Notes: generated from the letters alone by a model not told the origin. A stretch of DNA of 31,027 nt from VFKU01 sp038916785 (GCA_038916785.1 JBCLBO010000036.1:1-31027), one strand, 5' to 3'; shown: positions 14,070 through 21,804, counted from the stretch's first letter. Numbers and translations: made by a program.

Positions 14070-16808
14070 ATGTCGAAAAAGGCCGTTTACTATTTCGGGG
14101 GGGCCAAGTCCGAAGGCGACGCGAGCATGAAGAACCTGCTCGGCGGCAAAGGCGCCAACCTGGCCGAGATGGCCGGCTTGGGTCTGCCGGTGCCCGCCGG
14201 ATTCACCATCACGACGGAAGTGTGCACGGAGTACTACAAGCACAAGGGCAAGCTCCCCAAGTCCGTCGCCGCGGAGGCCGGCAAGGCCCTCGAGCGTGTC
14301 GAAAAAATGATGGGCAAGAAGTTCGGATCGACGAAGAACCCACTGCTGCTATCCGTCCGTTCCGGCTCGCGCAAGTCCATGCCCGGCATGATGGACACTG
14401 TGCTCAACATCGGCCTGACGAGCGAGACGATCCCCGGCCTCATCAAACTGACGAAGGATCCGCGCTTCGTCTACGACGCGTATCGCCGCTTGATCACGAT
14501 GTACGCCGACGTCGTGATGGAAAAGGCGGCGGGCATTGAGCACGCCGACGGCGAATCGGTCCGCCACAGGCTCGACCACGCGATGGATCACATGAAGAAG
14601 GAGCGCGGCATCACCGAGGACACCGCGCTCACCGCGCAAGACCTGCAACTGCTCTCTGAACTCTACAAGAAGATTGTGAAGGACACGCTCGGCAAACCCT
14701 TCCCCGACGACGCGAACGAGCAACTCTGGGGCGGCATTCGCGCGGTGTTCCAGTCGTGGAACGGCAAGCGCGCGAAGTCCTACCGCCGCATTGAGGGGAT
14801 TCCCGACGAGTGGGGCACGGCGGTGAACGTGCAGGCGATGGTCTTCGGCAACATGGGCAAGACCTCGGCCACGGGCGTGGCCTTCACGCGCAACCCCGCC
14901 ACGGGCGAGAACGTGTTCTACGGCGAATGGTTACAGAACGCGCAGGGCGAAGACGTCGTCGCTGGTCTGCGCACGCCCTCGCCCATCAACAAGGCCACGA
15001 AGTCGGCGGAGAACAAGCACCTTCAGTCGCTCGAAGAAAGCGACCCAAAGCTCTATAAGGAACTCGACAAAATCCGCCAGAAACTTGAGTCGCACTACCG
15101 CGACATGCAGGACATCGAGTTCACGATCGAGGACCGCGAACTCTGGATGCTCCAGACCCGCACCGGCAAACGCACCGGCCCGGCGGCAATCCGCATCGCC
15201 GTCGAGATGGCCGGGGAGAAGTTGATCAAGAAGAACGAAGCGATCATGCGCGTCAACCCCTCGCAGCTCGATGAGTTGCTGCACCCCATGCTCGATCCCG
15301 CGGCGGAAAAGGCCGCGCCCTTCCTGGCGAGCGGCCTGCCGGCCGGCCCGGGCGCCGGCGTGGGCCAGATCGCGTTCACGGCGGACGACGCCGAGCGCTT
15401 CGCCAAGGACGGCAAGAAGGTCGTGCTGGTGCGCAACGAGACCTCGCCCGAGGACGTGCACGGCATGCACGTCGCCCAGGCGATTCTCACGGCCAAGGGC
15501 GGCATGACGAGCCACGCGGCGCTCGTTGCGCGCGGCTGGGGCAAGTGCTGCGTCGTGGGATGCTCGACGCTGGCGATTGACGCGCGGGCGAAAACGCTCA
15601 ACGTGAGCGGCAAGACCCTGCGCGAACTCGACTGGGTCTCCGTGAACGGCACAACGGGCAAAGTCTACGCCGGACAGGTCGGCGTGTTGCCCGCGCAGCC
15701 GGACAAGAACCCTCACTACAAGAAGCTGATGACCTGGGCCGACGACGTGCGGCAGATCAAGGTCCGCGCGAACGCCGAGACGCCGGCCGACGCCGCGCAG
15801 GCGGTCGCCTTTGGCGCGGATGGCATCGGCCTGGCGCGCACGGAGCACATGTTCTTCGACCCGGCGCGCATTCGCCACATGCGCGAAATGATCCTCGCCG
15901 AGACGACCGAAGCGCGCCGCGCGGCGCTCATGAAGCTGTTGCCGTATCAGAAGGAAGACTTCCTCGGCATCTTCAAGGCGATGGCCGGCAAGCCGGTGAC
16001 GGTGCGCCTGCTCGATCCGCCGCTGCACGAGTTCGTGTCGCTGGACGACAAACAGATCGCCGAACTCTCGCGGGATCTGAAAATCAGCACGGATCGGATC
16101 AAGGCCCGCGTCGCGCAATTGCACGAGATCAATCCCATGCTCGGGCACCGCGGCTGCCGCCTCGGCATCACCTATCCCGAAATCACCGAGATGCAGGCGC
16201 GCGCGCTCTTCGAGGCCGCCGCCGAGCTCTCGCTGAAAAAAGTCGAAGTCCTGCCGGAGATCATGGTGCCGCTGGTCGGCCACGTGAACGAGTTCCTGCA
16301 CCAGGCGAAGATCATCCGCGAGGTCGCGGACGAAACGCTCAAGAAATACAAGGTCAAGGTGAAGTACCTCGTCGGCACGATGATCGAGGTCCCGCGCGCG
16401 TGTCTCGTCGCGGACGAAATCGCCAAGCACGCCGAGTTCTTCAGCTTCGGCACCAACGACCTCACGCAGATGGGCTTCGGGTTCTCGCGCGACGACGTCG
16501 GCACCTTCATGCCCGACTACGTCGGCCAGGGAATCCTCCCCGCCGACCCCTTCCAGACGCTTGACCAGGGCGGCATCGGCAAGCTCATCCAGATGGCGGT
16601 CGCCAGCGGGCGCGGCACGCAGCCCTCGCTCAAAATCGGTATCTGCGGCGAACACGGCGGCGATCCGGAGTCGGTGAAATTCTGCCACCGCAGCGGCCTC
16701 GACTACGTCAGCTGCAGCCCCTTCCGCGTGCCGATCGCCCGCTTCGCCGCCGCGCAGGCGGCGCTGGAGACGCCACGCAAGGGCGGGGGCAAAAAGAAGA
16801 AGAAATAG
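14070..16808 (+). CDS. ppdK: Pyruvate, phosphate dikinase
   Basis: Interconverts pyruvate, ATP and phosphate with PEP, AMP and diphosphate, serving gluconeogenesis or PPi-dependent glycolysis in the cytosol. The 912-residue protein starts at ATG 14070, with GGGAGGGA about ten bases upstream. The N-terminal ATP-grasp domain begins NLLGGKGANLAEMAG. The swivelling phosphohistidine domain has GGMTSHAALVARGWGKCC with H482 as the expected phosphate carrier. The C-terminal TIM-barrel carries the PEP-site CGEHGGDPESVKFCHRSG and SCSPFRVPIARFAAAQAAL. It is slightly longer than typical bacterial enzymes and ends in GGG plus five lysines. No regulatory protein (DUF299) gene is adjacent. Monocistronic. 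Confidence 0.97.
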   Translation: MSKKAVYYFGGAKSEGDASMKNLLGGKGANLAEMAGLGLPVPAGFTITTEVCTEYYKHKGKLPKSVAAEAGKALERVEKMMGKKFGSTKNPLLLSVRSGSRKSMPGMMDTVLNIGLTSETIPGLIKLTKDPRFVYDAYRRLITMYADVVMEKAAGIEHADGESVRHRLDHAMDHMKKERGITEDTALTAQDLQLLSELYKKIVKDTLGKPFPDDANEQLWGGIRAVFQSWNGKRAKSYRRIEGIPDEWGTAVNVQAMVFGNMGKTSATGVAFTRNPATGENVFYGEWLQNAQGEDVVAGLRTPSPINKATKSAENKHLQSLEESDPKLYKELDKIRQKLESHYRDMQDIEFTIEDRELWMLQTRTGKRTGPAAIRIAVEMAGEKLIKKNEAIMRVNPSQLDELLHPMLDPAAEKAAPFLASGLPAGPGAGVGQIAFTADDAERFAKDGKKVVLVRNETSPEDVHGMHVAQAILTAKGGMTSHAALVARGWGKCCVVGCSTLAIDARAKTLNVSGKTLRELDWVSVNGTTGKVYAGQVGVLPAQPDKNPHYKKLMTWADDVRQIKVRANAETPADAAQAVAFGADGIGLARTEHMFFDPARIRHMREMILAETTEARRAALMKLLPYQKEDFLGIFKAMAGKPVTVRLLDPPLHEFVSLDDKQIAELSRDLKISTDRIKARVAQLHEINPMLGHRGCRLGITYPEITEMQARALFEAAAELSLKKVEVLPEIMVPLVGHVNEFLHQAKIIREVADETLKKYKVKVKYLVGTMIEVPRACLVADEIAKHAEFFSFGTNDLTQMGFGFSRDDVGTFMPDYVGQGILPADPFQTLDQGGIGKLIQMAVASGRGTQPSLKIGICGEHGGDPESVKFCHRSGLDYVSCSPFRVPIARFAAAQAALETPRKGGGKKKKK

Positions 16809-16901
16809 ACAGTATTCGCGTCGCACTGAGGGGGGGGAGAGGATTTTTGATTGGCTGCTGCGGGCGCCTGATGATTTCGGTGGAACACTCCAGCGCAGGG
16901 G

Positions 16902-17531
16902 CTAGAGGTAGCGCGTGATGTGCGTCGAATTGGTCACGCTGTTGTAGCGCACTTCCAGCATCGTGACGTCCTCCTCCAGGATCAGCAGCATCGCGCCGCG
17001 CGCGTTGAGCTGGCGGTGAAGCGCGCGCACTGAATTGCTGGCCAGGTGATCGAGGTCATCGGGGTCCAACTTGCGGACCGCGCGTCCCACGTGAATCGTC
17101 ATCACGCTTTTATGAATTTCGATCCCGGTCAGAACGCCGGGGGCAAAACTGTTCCACACGTCGACCATTTCGCGGGCGAGGTTTTCTCCTTCCTCACTGT
17201 CCGCCGCGAAATTGCCTGAGCCGCCCTCCACCAGTCCGGCCTGCTGGTAATCCGCCGTGGACAGCGGTTTGGCCCGGCCGGCGTAGCCGACCATGCCCGC
17301 GCTCACTCCCAGCGCCAACACAATCGCCCCCGCACCGAACCCAATCACTGTTTTCCGCACGTGCTGCCGATGCTGGAGCACGCGCTTGACCTTGGCGAGG
17401 TCTTCGACGAAGTAGGCCTTCAGTCCCCGTTCGCGCAGCGCAAGGATGGCCTCTTGCGGCGAAAAAACATACAGCGTCCCCACTTTCTTGTGCCCCACGC
17501 TGTCATACGCTTTATAGAGATACGTCGGCAT
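16902..17531 (-). CDS. Membrane protein with GspF/PilC-like N-terminal module
   Basis: Protein of 209 residues. Its first ~50 residues (MPTYLYKAYDSVGHKKVG, then SPQEAILALRERGLKAYFVED) follow the N-terminal pattern of type II secretion/type IV pilus GspF/PilC proteins: aromatic-YKA-D-G, an A/S-x-x-EA-x-x-LR-x-x-GL helix and a closing strand. No GspF four-helix domains follow. Instead there is a basic stretch, one membrane span (about 60-83) and an extracytoplasmic alpha/beta domain of about 120 residues that I do not recognise. No pilus or secretion genes are nearby. It is convergent with ppdK and preceded by an AT-rich promoter region. Function unknown. Confidence 0.72.
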   Translation of the reverse strand: MPTYLYKAYDSVGHKKVGTLYVFSPQEAILALRERGLKAYFVEDLAKVKRVLQHRQHVRKTVIGFGAGAIVLALGVSAGMVGYAGRAKPLSTADYQQAGLVEGGSGNFAADSEEGENLAREMVDVWNSFAPGVLTGIEIHKSVMTIHVGRAVRKLDPDDLDHLASNSVRALHRQLNARGAMLLILEEDVTMLEVRYNSVTNSTHITRYL

Positions 17532-17648
17532 GGCCCGTCCAACGCCCCACTAAGCAGGCGTCCACCGGTGCGCCTGCTCCCAGGCGACCAGCTCGATACT
17601 CTAACGATTCTCCTTCCCCAACCGGCTGCCCATTGCACAACCACGAAT

Positions 17649-17678
17649 ATATTAACATAATCAAGAATAATACGTAAA
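17649..17678 (-). promoter_or_regulatory. Candidate promoter of the GspF-like gene
   Basis: Minus-strand TTTACG (complement of 17673-17678), an 18-base A+T-rich spacer and TAATAT (complement of 17649-17654). The leader to ATG 17531 would be about 110 bases. The calling is weak because random matches are easy in this AT-rich patch. Confidence 0.3.
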
Positions 17679-17820
17679 CACTTTTTTATTAGAAATTCAA
17701 ATAATCCACTATAGGCCCGGTTTCATTCTCTTGGATGGTCTTTTGCTCTGTTGAAATGGTCCCCCACTCGCACGGATTCGAGTCCGATGCCTCTCTCGAA
17801 TCATAGGAGTTTTCGGTTAA

Positions 17821-17930
17821 CGAGATTGCTTCGTCGCAAGCGCGCTCCTCGCAATGACGTGGGGGGGCAAGCGCGCTCCTCGCAATGACGTGGGGGGCAA
17901 GCGCGCTCCTCGCAAGGGCGGTTTAGGCGG
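17821..17930. repeat. Tandem 30-31-bp repeats with ATTGC/GCAAT hairpin ends
   Basis: After GAGATTGCTTCGTC the unit GCAAGCGCGCTCCTCGCAAT, followed by GACG and a G-run, repeats from 17836, 17867 and 17897, with periods of 31 and 30 and a third, diverged copy. The unit carries the same CTCCTCGCAATGACG wording as the element at 70-84. The array is uninterrupted by unique spacers, so it is not CRISPR. Confidence 0.75.
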
Positions 17931-17982
17931 GGTTTTCAACGGAGCAATGGTCTTTCCCAATGCTACCGGACTCGCGTCACGG

Positions 17983-17988
17983 TATAGT
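17983..17988 (+). promoter_or_regulatory. Candidate -10 directly before the sialidase-like gene
   Basis: TATAGT ends six bases before ATG 17995. If used, transcription would begin at or next to the start codon, giving a leaderless mRNA. Only AGG precedes the ATG as a ribosome site. No -35 is convincing. Confidence 0.3.
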
Positions 17989-17994
17989 GCAGGC

Positions 17995-19080
17995 ATGTTG
18001 TCGGCGCAGACCAAGTCCCTGGGGTCAAGCAACGCGGCCCCGTTACGGTCGATTTTCGCGGTAGTGTTCCTGCTTGTTTGCATCTGTGGAGTGAATGCTT
18101 TTCCCGCGCAGCCCGGCCCATTCGTCTACGTCTGCCAAGATGGCGGCAACGGCGGCTACGAAGCTTTCCCGGATGTGTGCCGCCTGAAGGATGGCCGGCT
18201 CGCGTGCGTGTTCTATGCGGGATGGACGCACGTCTCGCTGCCGGACGTTACGCACCCAAGGGGCGGGCGCATCGTCGCGGTGTACTCTGCGGACGAAGGA
18301 CGCACATGGTCCATGCCCGAAGTGGTCTACGACGGTCCGAACGACGATCGCGATTCGTCCATCGCGCAACTGGCCGATGGCGCAGTCGTGTGCAATTTTT
18401 TTTCACTCGAATCCGACAGTAAGGGCGGATACACCGGCCTCGGGAGCTGGCTCGTCGAGTCGCGCGACGGCGGCAAGACGTGGTCCGATGCGCGGCGAAT
18501 CGTCGCGGACTACTACTGCAGCTCGCCGATCCGCGAGATCGTTCCGGGGGATTTGGTGCTCGGCCTCTACCGTGAAAACGCCCAGGATGCGAACGGCGCG
18601 GTGACGCTCTCGAAGGACAACGGCACGACTTGGTCGACGCCGATTGATATCCCGAACGGCGGCCTGCGCCTGGACGCCGAGACGGACTTCGTCAAACTCA
18701 ACGACGGTCGCCTCTACGCCGCGCAGCGCACGGAGAAGGAAAGCATGCGCTACTCGATTTCCGCCGACGGCGGCGCGACCTGGTCCGTCTCCGCCCCCAT
18801 CGGCTTCCCCGGCCACAGTCCCTACCTCCACCGCGCGCCGGACGGCATCCTGCTCCTGGCGCATCGCCTGCCCCAGACCAGCCTGCACTATTCGCTGGAC
18901 GACGCCGCGACCTGGAGCGAGAATGTGCTCGTGGACGACGTCATTGGCGCCTACCCGAGCATGGTCACGCTCCAAGACGGCAGCATCCTAATCGTCTACT
19001 ACGAAGAAGGCGGCGGCTCGAACATCCGCGCGAGAAAGTTCCGCGCCACCTCTACCGGTATCGAGTGGTTGACCTGGTAG
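17995..19080 (+). CDS. Secreted sialidase-like (BNR/Asp-box) protein
   Basis: Six-bladed beta-propeller protein of the exo-alpha-sialidase/BNR superfamily, 361 residues from ATG 17995. The signal peptide spans about residues 1-38 (hydrophobic RSIFAVVFLLVCICGVNA). Five Asp-boxes follow: SADEGRTW (~98), SRDGGKTW (~155), SKDNGTTW (~206), SADGGATW (~257) and the degenerate SLDDAATW (~300). A longer in-frame start at 17854 would be translated through the repeat array and hide the signal peptide, so it is rejected. True sialidase activity is not assured, since many environmental members hydrolyse other glycans. The stop TAG lies inside a downstream hairpin repeat. A beta-helix protein gene follows. 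Confidence 0.85.
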   Translation: MLSAQTKSLGSSNAAPLRSIFAVVFLLVCICGVNAFPAQPGPFVYVCQDGGNGGYEAFPDVCRLKDGRLACVFYAGWTHVSLPDVTHPRGGRIVAVYSADEGRTWSMPEVVYDGPNDDRDSSIAQLADGAVVCNFFSLESDSKGGYTGLGSWLVESRDGGKTWSDARRIVADYYCSSPIREIVPGDLVLGLYRENAQDANGAVTLSKDNGTTWSTPIDIPNGGLRLDAETDFVKLNDGRLYAAQRTEKESMRYSISADGGATWSVSAPIGFPGHSPYLHRAPDGILLLAHRLPQTSLHYSLDDAATWSENVLVDDVIGAYPSMVTLQDGSILIVYYEEGGGSNIRARKFRATSTGIEWLTW

Positions 19081-19158
19081 GGCGGGTCTCGAACCGCCGA
19101 TTCAAGGTAGGGCGGGTTTCGACCCGCCGATTCAAGGTAGGGCGGGTCTTGACCCGCC
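19076..19158. repeat. Three tandem 30-bp hairpin repeats (GGCGGGT...ACCCGCC)
   Basis: Three copies start with GGTAG at 19076, 19106 and 19136, exactly 30 bases apart, linked by CGATTCAA. Copies 2 and 3 form perfect 7-bp stems GGCGGGT/ACCCGCC closing the tetraloops TTCG and CTTG. Copy 1 has one mismatch in the stem. The first copy includes the stop codon of the sialidase-like gene. A related solitary copy is at 7763-7790. Confidence 0.85.
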
Positions 19159-19166
19159 AAAGTTTT

Positions 19167-19237
19167 GGACAGGATTCACACTATCCACAAGATTAGCCAC
19201 GGGTTTTGCAATCTTGTCAATCCTGTAAATCCTGTCC
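19167..19237. repeat. Nested inverted repeat of AATCCTGT type
   Basis: GGACAGGATT (19167-19176) is perfectly complementary to AATCCTGTCC (19228-19237). Nested inside, ACAAGATT pairs with AATCTTGT. The right half contains three 9-base direct repeats (CAATCTTGT, CAATCCTGT, AAATCCTGT). It follows directly on the GGCGGGT repeats and precedes the beta-helix gene. The strand-symmetric structure could form a cruciform or RNA hairpin. Confidence 0.75.
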
Positions 19238-19294
19238 ATGATGATCTCTGTCTCCATGACTGCACCCCAGACCGCAAAGGATTCACCGCACCCC

Positions 19295-21412
19295 ATGCCT
19301 CGTCTGCGCGCCCTCTTACTATTGTCCGTCATCATTCCCTCCGCGGCCTTCGCCGCGCCAATCCAACTTTTCGTTTCCACCCAAGGCAACGACACCTGGT
19401 CCGGCGCGCTCGCCGAACCGAACGCAGGCAAGTCGGACGGCCCGCTCGCGACCGTCGCCGCCGTGCGCGACAGGCTCCGCGCGCTCAAGCAGCAAGGCGG
19501 CCTGCCCGAAGGCGCGATCGTCACCATCGCCGGCGGCGTCTATCGCATCGAGTCGCCCATCGTCTTTACGCCGGACGACTCCGGGGCGCCCAACGCGCCG
19601 ATCGTCTACACAAACCGGCCTGGCGAGTCCGCTGTGATTTCCGGTGGCCGCGCGATTACCGGCTGGCGTCGCGACGGAAATCTTTGGGCCGCCGATCTCC
19701 CCGCCGCGCGCAACGGCGCATGGTCCTTCGGCTCGCTCTGGGTCAATGGCGAGCGCCGTCAACCCGCTCGCACGCCCAACGCCGCTCATCCCTGGGGCGA
19801 CGAACCCGCCGACGCGGACACGTTCAATATCGCCGCGCCGGTCGAGGAAACCGATCCGGCCGACGGCAAGAAAGCGCGCAGCGGCACGAAATTTAGCTAC
19901 CGCGAAGGGGACCTCCAGACCTGGCCCGATCTCGACAGCGCGATCGTCGTGATCTACCACTCGTGGGAAACTTCGCTCATGCGGGTGAAAAACCTCGACA
20001 CGGCCAATCACGAGGTCGAGTTCACCGGCGGCGCGGCCTGGGCCTACGGCCAGTGGCAACCCGACCAGCGCTACTACGTCGAAGGCGTCCGCGCCGCGCT
20101 CGACCAGCCGGGCGAGTGGTATCTCGATCGCGATGCGGGCGCGCTCTATTACTGGCCCATGCCCGGCGAGACGCCAGAGTCCGCCACGGTGATCGCGCCG
20201 GTCGCGAAACAACTTCTCGTACTGCTGGGAGACCCAGCCGCCGGGAAGTTCGTCGAGCATCTTCGCTTCGAAGGCCTCGGCTTCGAGCACACGGACTACC
20301 CCATCGAGCCGCAGGGCCATAGCGATCCGCAGGCCGCGTACTCGGTGAATGCTGCTGTCGAGACGACCGGCGCGCGGAATTGCACCTTCGAGAGATGCAT
20401 CATCCAGCACGTCGCGAACTACGGCGTCTGGTTCCGCGCGGGCTCACAACACAACACGCTGCGGCAGTGCGAGGTCTTCGATCTGGGCGCGGGCGGGGTG
20501 CGGATCGGCGAGACCAGCGATCCCGCGACGCCCGAAGCCGCCGCGGGCCACAACGTCGTGGACAATTGTTTCATCCACGAGGGCGGGCGCATCTTCCGCG
20601 GGGCGGTGGGGGTGTGGATTGGCCGTAGCTCGTATAACAATGTCACGCACAACGAGATTTGCGACTTCCGCTACACGGGGGTTTCCGTCGGCTGGTCTTG
20701 GGGCTACGCCGAGTCGAGCGCGAACCACAACCGCATCGAGCTCAACCACATCCATCACATCGGACGGGGCCAGCTCAACGACATGGGCGGCATCTACACC
20801 CTCGGCGTCTCGCCGGGCACCGCGCTGATCGGCAACGTGATTCACGACGTGTGGAGCCATCCGAAACTTTACGGCGGCTGGGGACTGTATACCGACGAGG
20901 GATCGAGCAATATTTTGCTGCAAAACAACCTCGTCTACGACGTGCGCACCGGCGGCTTCCACCAGCACTACGGCCGGGACAACTGGGTGATCAACAACAT
21001 CCTCGCCTATTCGGCCGAGCCGCAGATCGTACGCTCGCGCGAGGAGGACCACACCTCGTTCCTCTTCGAGCGCAACATCGTGCTCTTCGACAACGGCAAT
21101 CTGCTCGGCAGCACCTGGAAAAACGGAAACTGGATCATGGACCACAATCTTTACTGGGACACAAGCGGAAAACCGCTAGCGTTCTCGGGACGCACTCTCG
21201 ATCAGTGGCGCGCGGAAGGACATGACTTGCACAGCGTGATCGCGGATCCGAAATTCGCCGATGCGCCTCAACGCGATTTTCGCCTTCCCAGCGACACTCC
21301 AGCGCTCGGGATTGGCTTTCAGCCTTTTGACTATGGACGCGCCGGGCTCTATGGCGACGTAGCATGGACCTCGCGACCGACTCACCAGGCGGCGCGAGTC
21401 GTGGTTAAATAA
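19295..21412 (+). CDS. Secreted right-handed parallel beta-helix protein
   Basis: Large secreted protein, 705 residues from ATG 19295, which begins directly with the signal peptide (MPRLRALLLLSVIIPSAAFA). An earlier in-frame start at 19238 adds 19 polar residues and touches the upstream inverted repeat. The mature N-terminus FVSTQGNDTWSGALAEPNAG is the usual opening of beta-helix proteins of the polysaccharide lyase/DUF1565 type. Later come the repeated turns of the helix, with N-rich rungs such as NCTFERCIIQHVANYGVWF, HNVVDNCFIHEGG and NNLVYDVRTGGFHQHYG. It probably binds or cleaves an extracellular polysaccharide, working with the upstream sialidase-like protein. The catalytic type cannot be fixed by eye. 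Confidence 0.85.
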   Translation: MPRLRALLLLSVIIPSAAFAAPIQLFVSTQGNDTWSGALAEPNAGKSDGPLATVAAVRDRLRALKQQGGLPEGAIVTIAGGVYRIESPIVFTPDDSGAPNAPIVYTNRPGESAVISGGRAITGWRRDGNLWAADLPAARNGAWSFGSLWVNGERRQPARTPNAAHPWGDEPADADTFNIAAPVEETDPADGKKARSGTKFSYREGDLQTWPDLDSAIVVIYHSWETSLMRVKNLDTANHEVEFTGGAAWAYGQWQPDQRYYVEGVRAALDQPGEWYLDRDAGALYYWPMPGETPESATVIAPVAKQLLVLLGDPAAGKFVEHLRFEGLGFEHTDYPIEPQGHSDPQAAYSVNAAVETTGARNCTFERCIIQHVANYGVWFRAGSQHNTLRQCEVFDLGAGGVRIGETSDPATPEAAAGHNVVDNCFIHEGGRIFRGAVGVWIGRSSYNNVTHNEICDFRYTGVSVGWSWGYAESSANHNRIELNHIHHIGRGQLNDMGGIYTLGVSPGTALIGNVIHDVWSHPKLYGGWGLYTDEGSSNILLQNNLVYDVRTGGFHQHYGRDNWVINNILAYSAEPQIVRSREEDHTSFLFERNIVLFDNGNLLGSTWKNGNWIMDHNLYWDTSGKPLAFSGRTLDQWRAEGHDLHSVIADPKFADAPQRDFRLPSDTPALGIGFQPFDYGRAGLYGDVAWTSRPTHQAARVVVK

Positions 21413-21413
21413 G

Positions 21414-21444
21414 TTTCAACCTATATAGGCTACAGGTTATAGTT
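21414..21444 (+). promoter_or_regulatory. Candidate promoter/operator of the toxin-antitoxin operon
   Basis: TTTCAA (21414-21419) and TATAGT (21438-21443) are 18 bases apart. The spacer begins with the perfect palindrome CCTATATAGG (21420-21429). Three 7-base direct repeats run from 21424: TATAGGC, TACAGGT, TATAGTT. The last covers the -10 itself. ATG 21448 follows by four bases. This is the place where an autoregulating HigA-type antitoxin would bind. Confidence 0.45.
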
Positions 21445-21447
21445 CCA

Positions 21448-21801
21448 ATGGCTTAGGCCGTAGAATTCACTGATGAGTTCGCGGAATGGTGGTCAAGTTT
21501 GGATGCCGATGAACAGGAGAGTATAGACACGAGAGTTCGATTGCTGGAATCGGCCGGGCCAACCTTGCGGTATCCCCATTCGTCCGGCGTGTCGAGCTCG
21601 AGACATGGGCAGATGCGAGAACTGCGAGTACAACATCGAGGCAAGCCGTACCGAGTGCTGTACACTTTCGATACGCGGCGGTGCGCAATTCTACTGCTCG
21701 GTGGCGACAAGTCCGGAGACGATCGGTGGTATGAGCGAAACGTGCCCATCGCCGATCGTTTGTACGACGAACATCTGCGCGCGCTAAGAGAGGAGGATTA
21801 A
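21448..21801 (+). pseudogene. higB: HigB/RelE-like (phage Gp49-like) toxin, amber codon at position 3
   Basis: From ATG 21448 the frame reads Met-Ala-TAG-Ala-Val-Glu-Phe-Thr-Asp-Glu-Phe and then runs open to 21801. The residues after the stop (VEFTDEFAEWWSSLDADEQE) are the expected start of this mRNA-interferase family. RGKPYRVLYTFD, CAILLLGGDKSGDDRWYER and IADRLYDEHL complete it. A TGG to TAG change at codon 3 would explain the frame. A TTG at 21499 could give a 100-residue product lacking the first strand and helix, with no good ribosome site. TAG ends alaS and ppdK here, so reassignment is unlikely. Sequencing error, inactivation or read-through remain possible. The antitoxin gene follows after three bases. 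Confidence 0.75.
21790..21796 (+). promoter_or_regulatory. Strong ribosome binding site of the antitoxin
   Basis: GAGGAGG lies eight bases before GTG 21805, inside the last codons of the toxin frame. It marks GTG as the start and lets the antitoxin be translated independently of the interrupted toxin. Confidence 0.6.
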
Positions 21802-21804
21802 CTC

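Larger units (their letters stand above)
17532..17994. other. AT-rich intergenic region with operator-like palindrome and tandem repeats
   Basis: This is a 463-base gap between the minus-strand GspF-like gene and the plus-strand sialidase-like gene. Bases of about 17640-17760 are strikingly A+T-rich for this genome and hold a candidate minus-strand promoter. GATTCGAG (17775-17782) and CTCGAATC (17795-17802) form a perfect 8-bp inverted repeat, a possible operator. Bases 17821-17930 are a tandem repeat block. A reading frame crosses the repeats into the sialidase-like gene, but I see no coding character there. Confidence 0.6.

Noticed and set aside
14931..16826. 631-codon minus-strand open frame
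   Set aside because: Antisense shadow of ppdK with no domain sense.
17771..17790. tRNA T-arm-like GGATTCGAGTCC as a tRNA fragment or attachment site
   Set aside because: No acceptor, D or anticodon arms can be drawn around it. It is better explained as half of an 8-bp inverted repeat.
17836..17930. CRISPR array
   Set aside because: The 30-31-bp units are adjacent, with no unique spacers, and no cas genes are present.
17854..17994. N-terminal extension of the sialidase-like protein
   Set aside because: It translates the intergenic repeat array and would place the signal peptide internally.
21454..21456. TAG reassigned as a sense codon
   Set aside because: alaS and ppdK end with TAG at their expected lengths, so TAG is a normal stop here.
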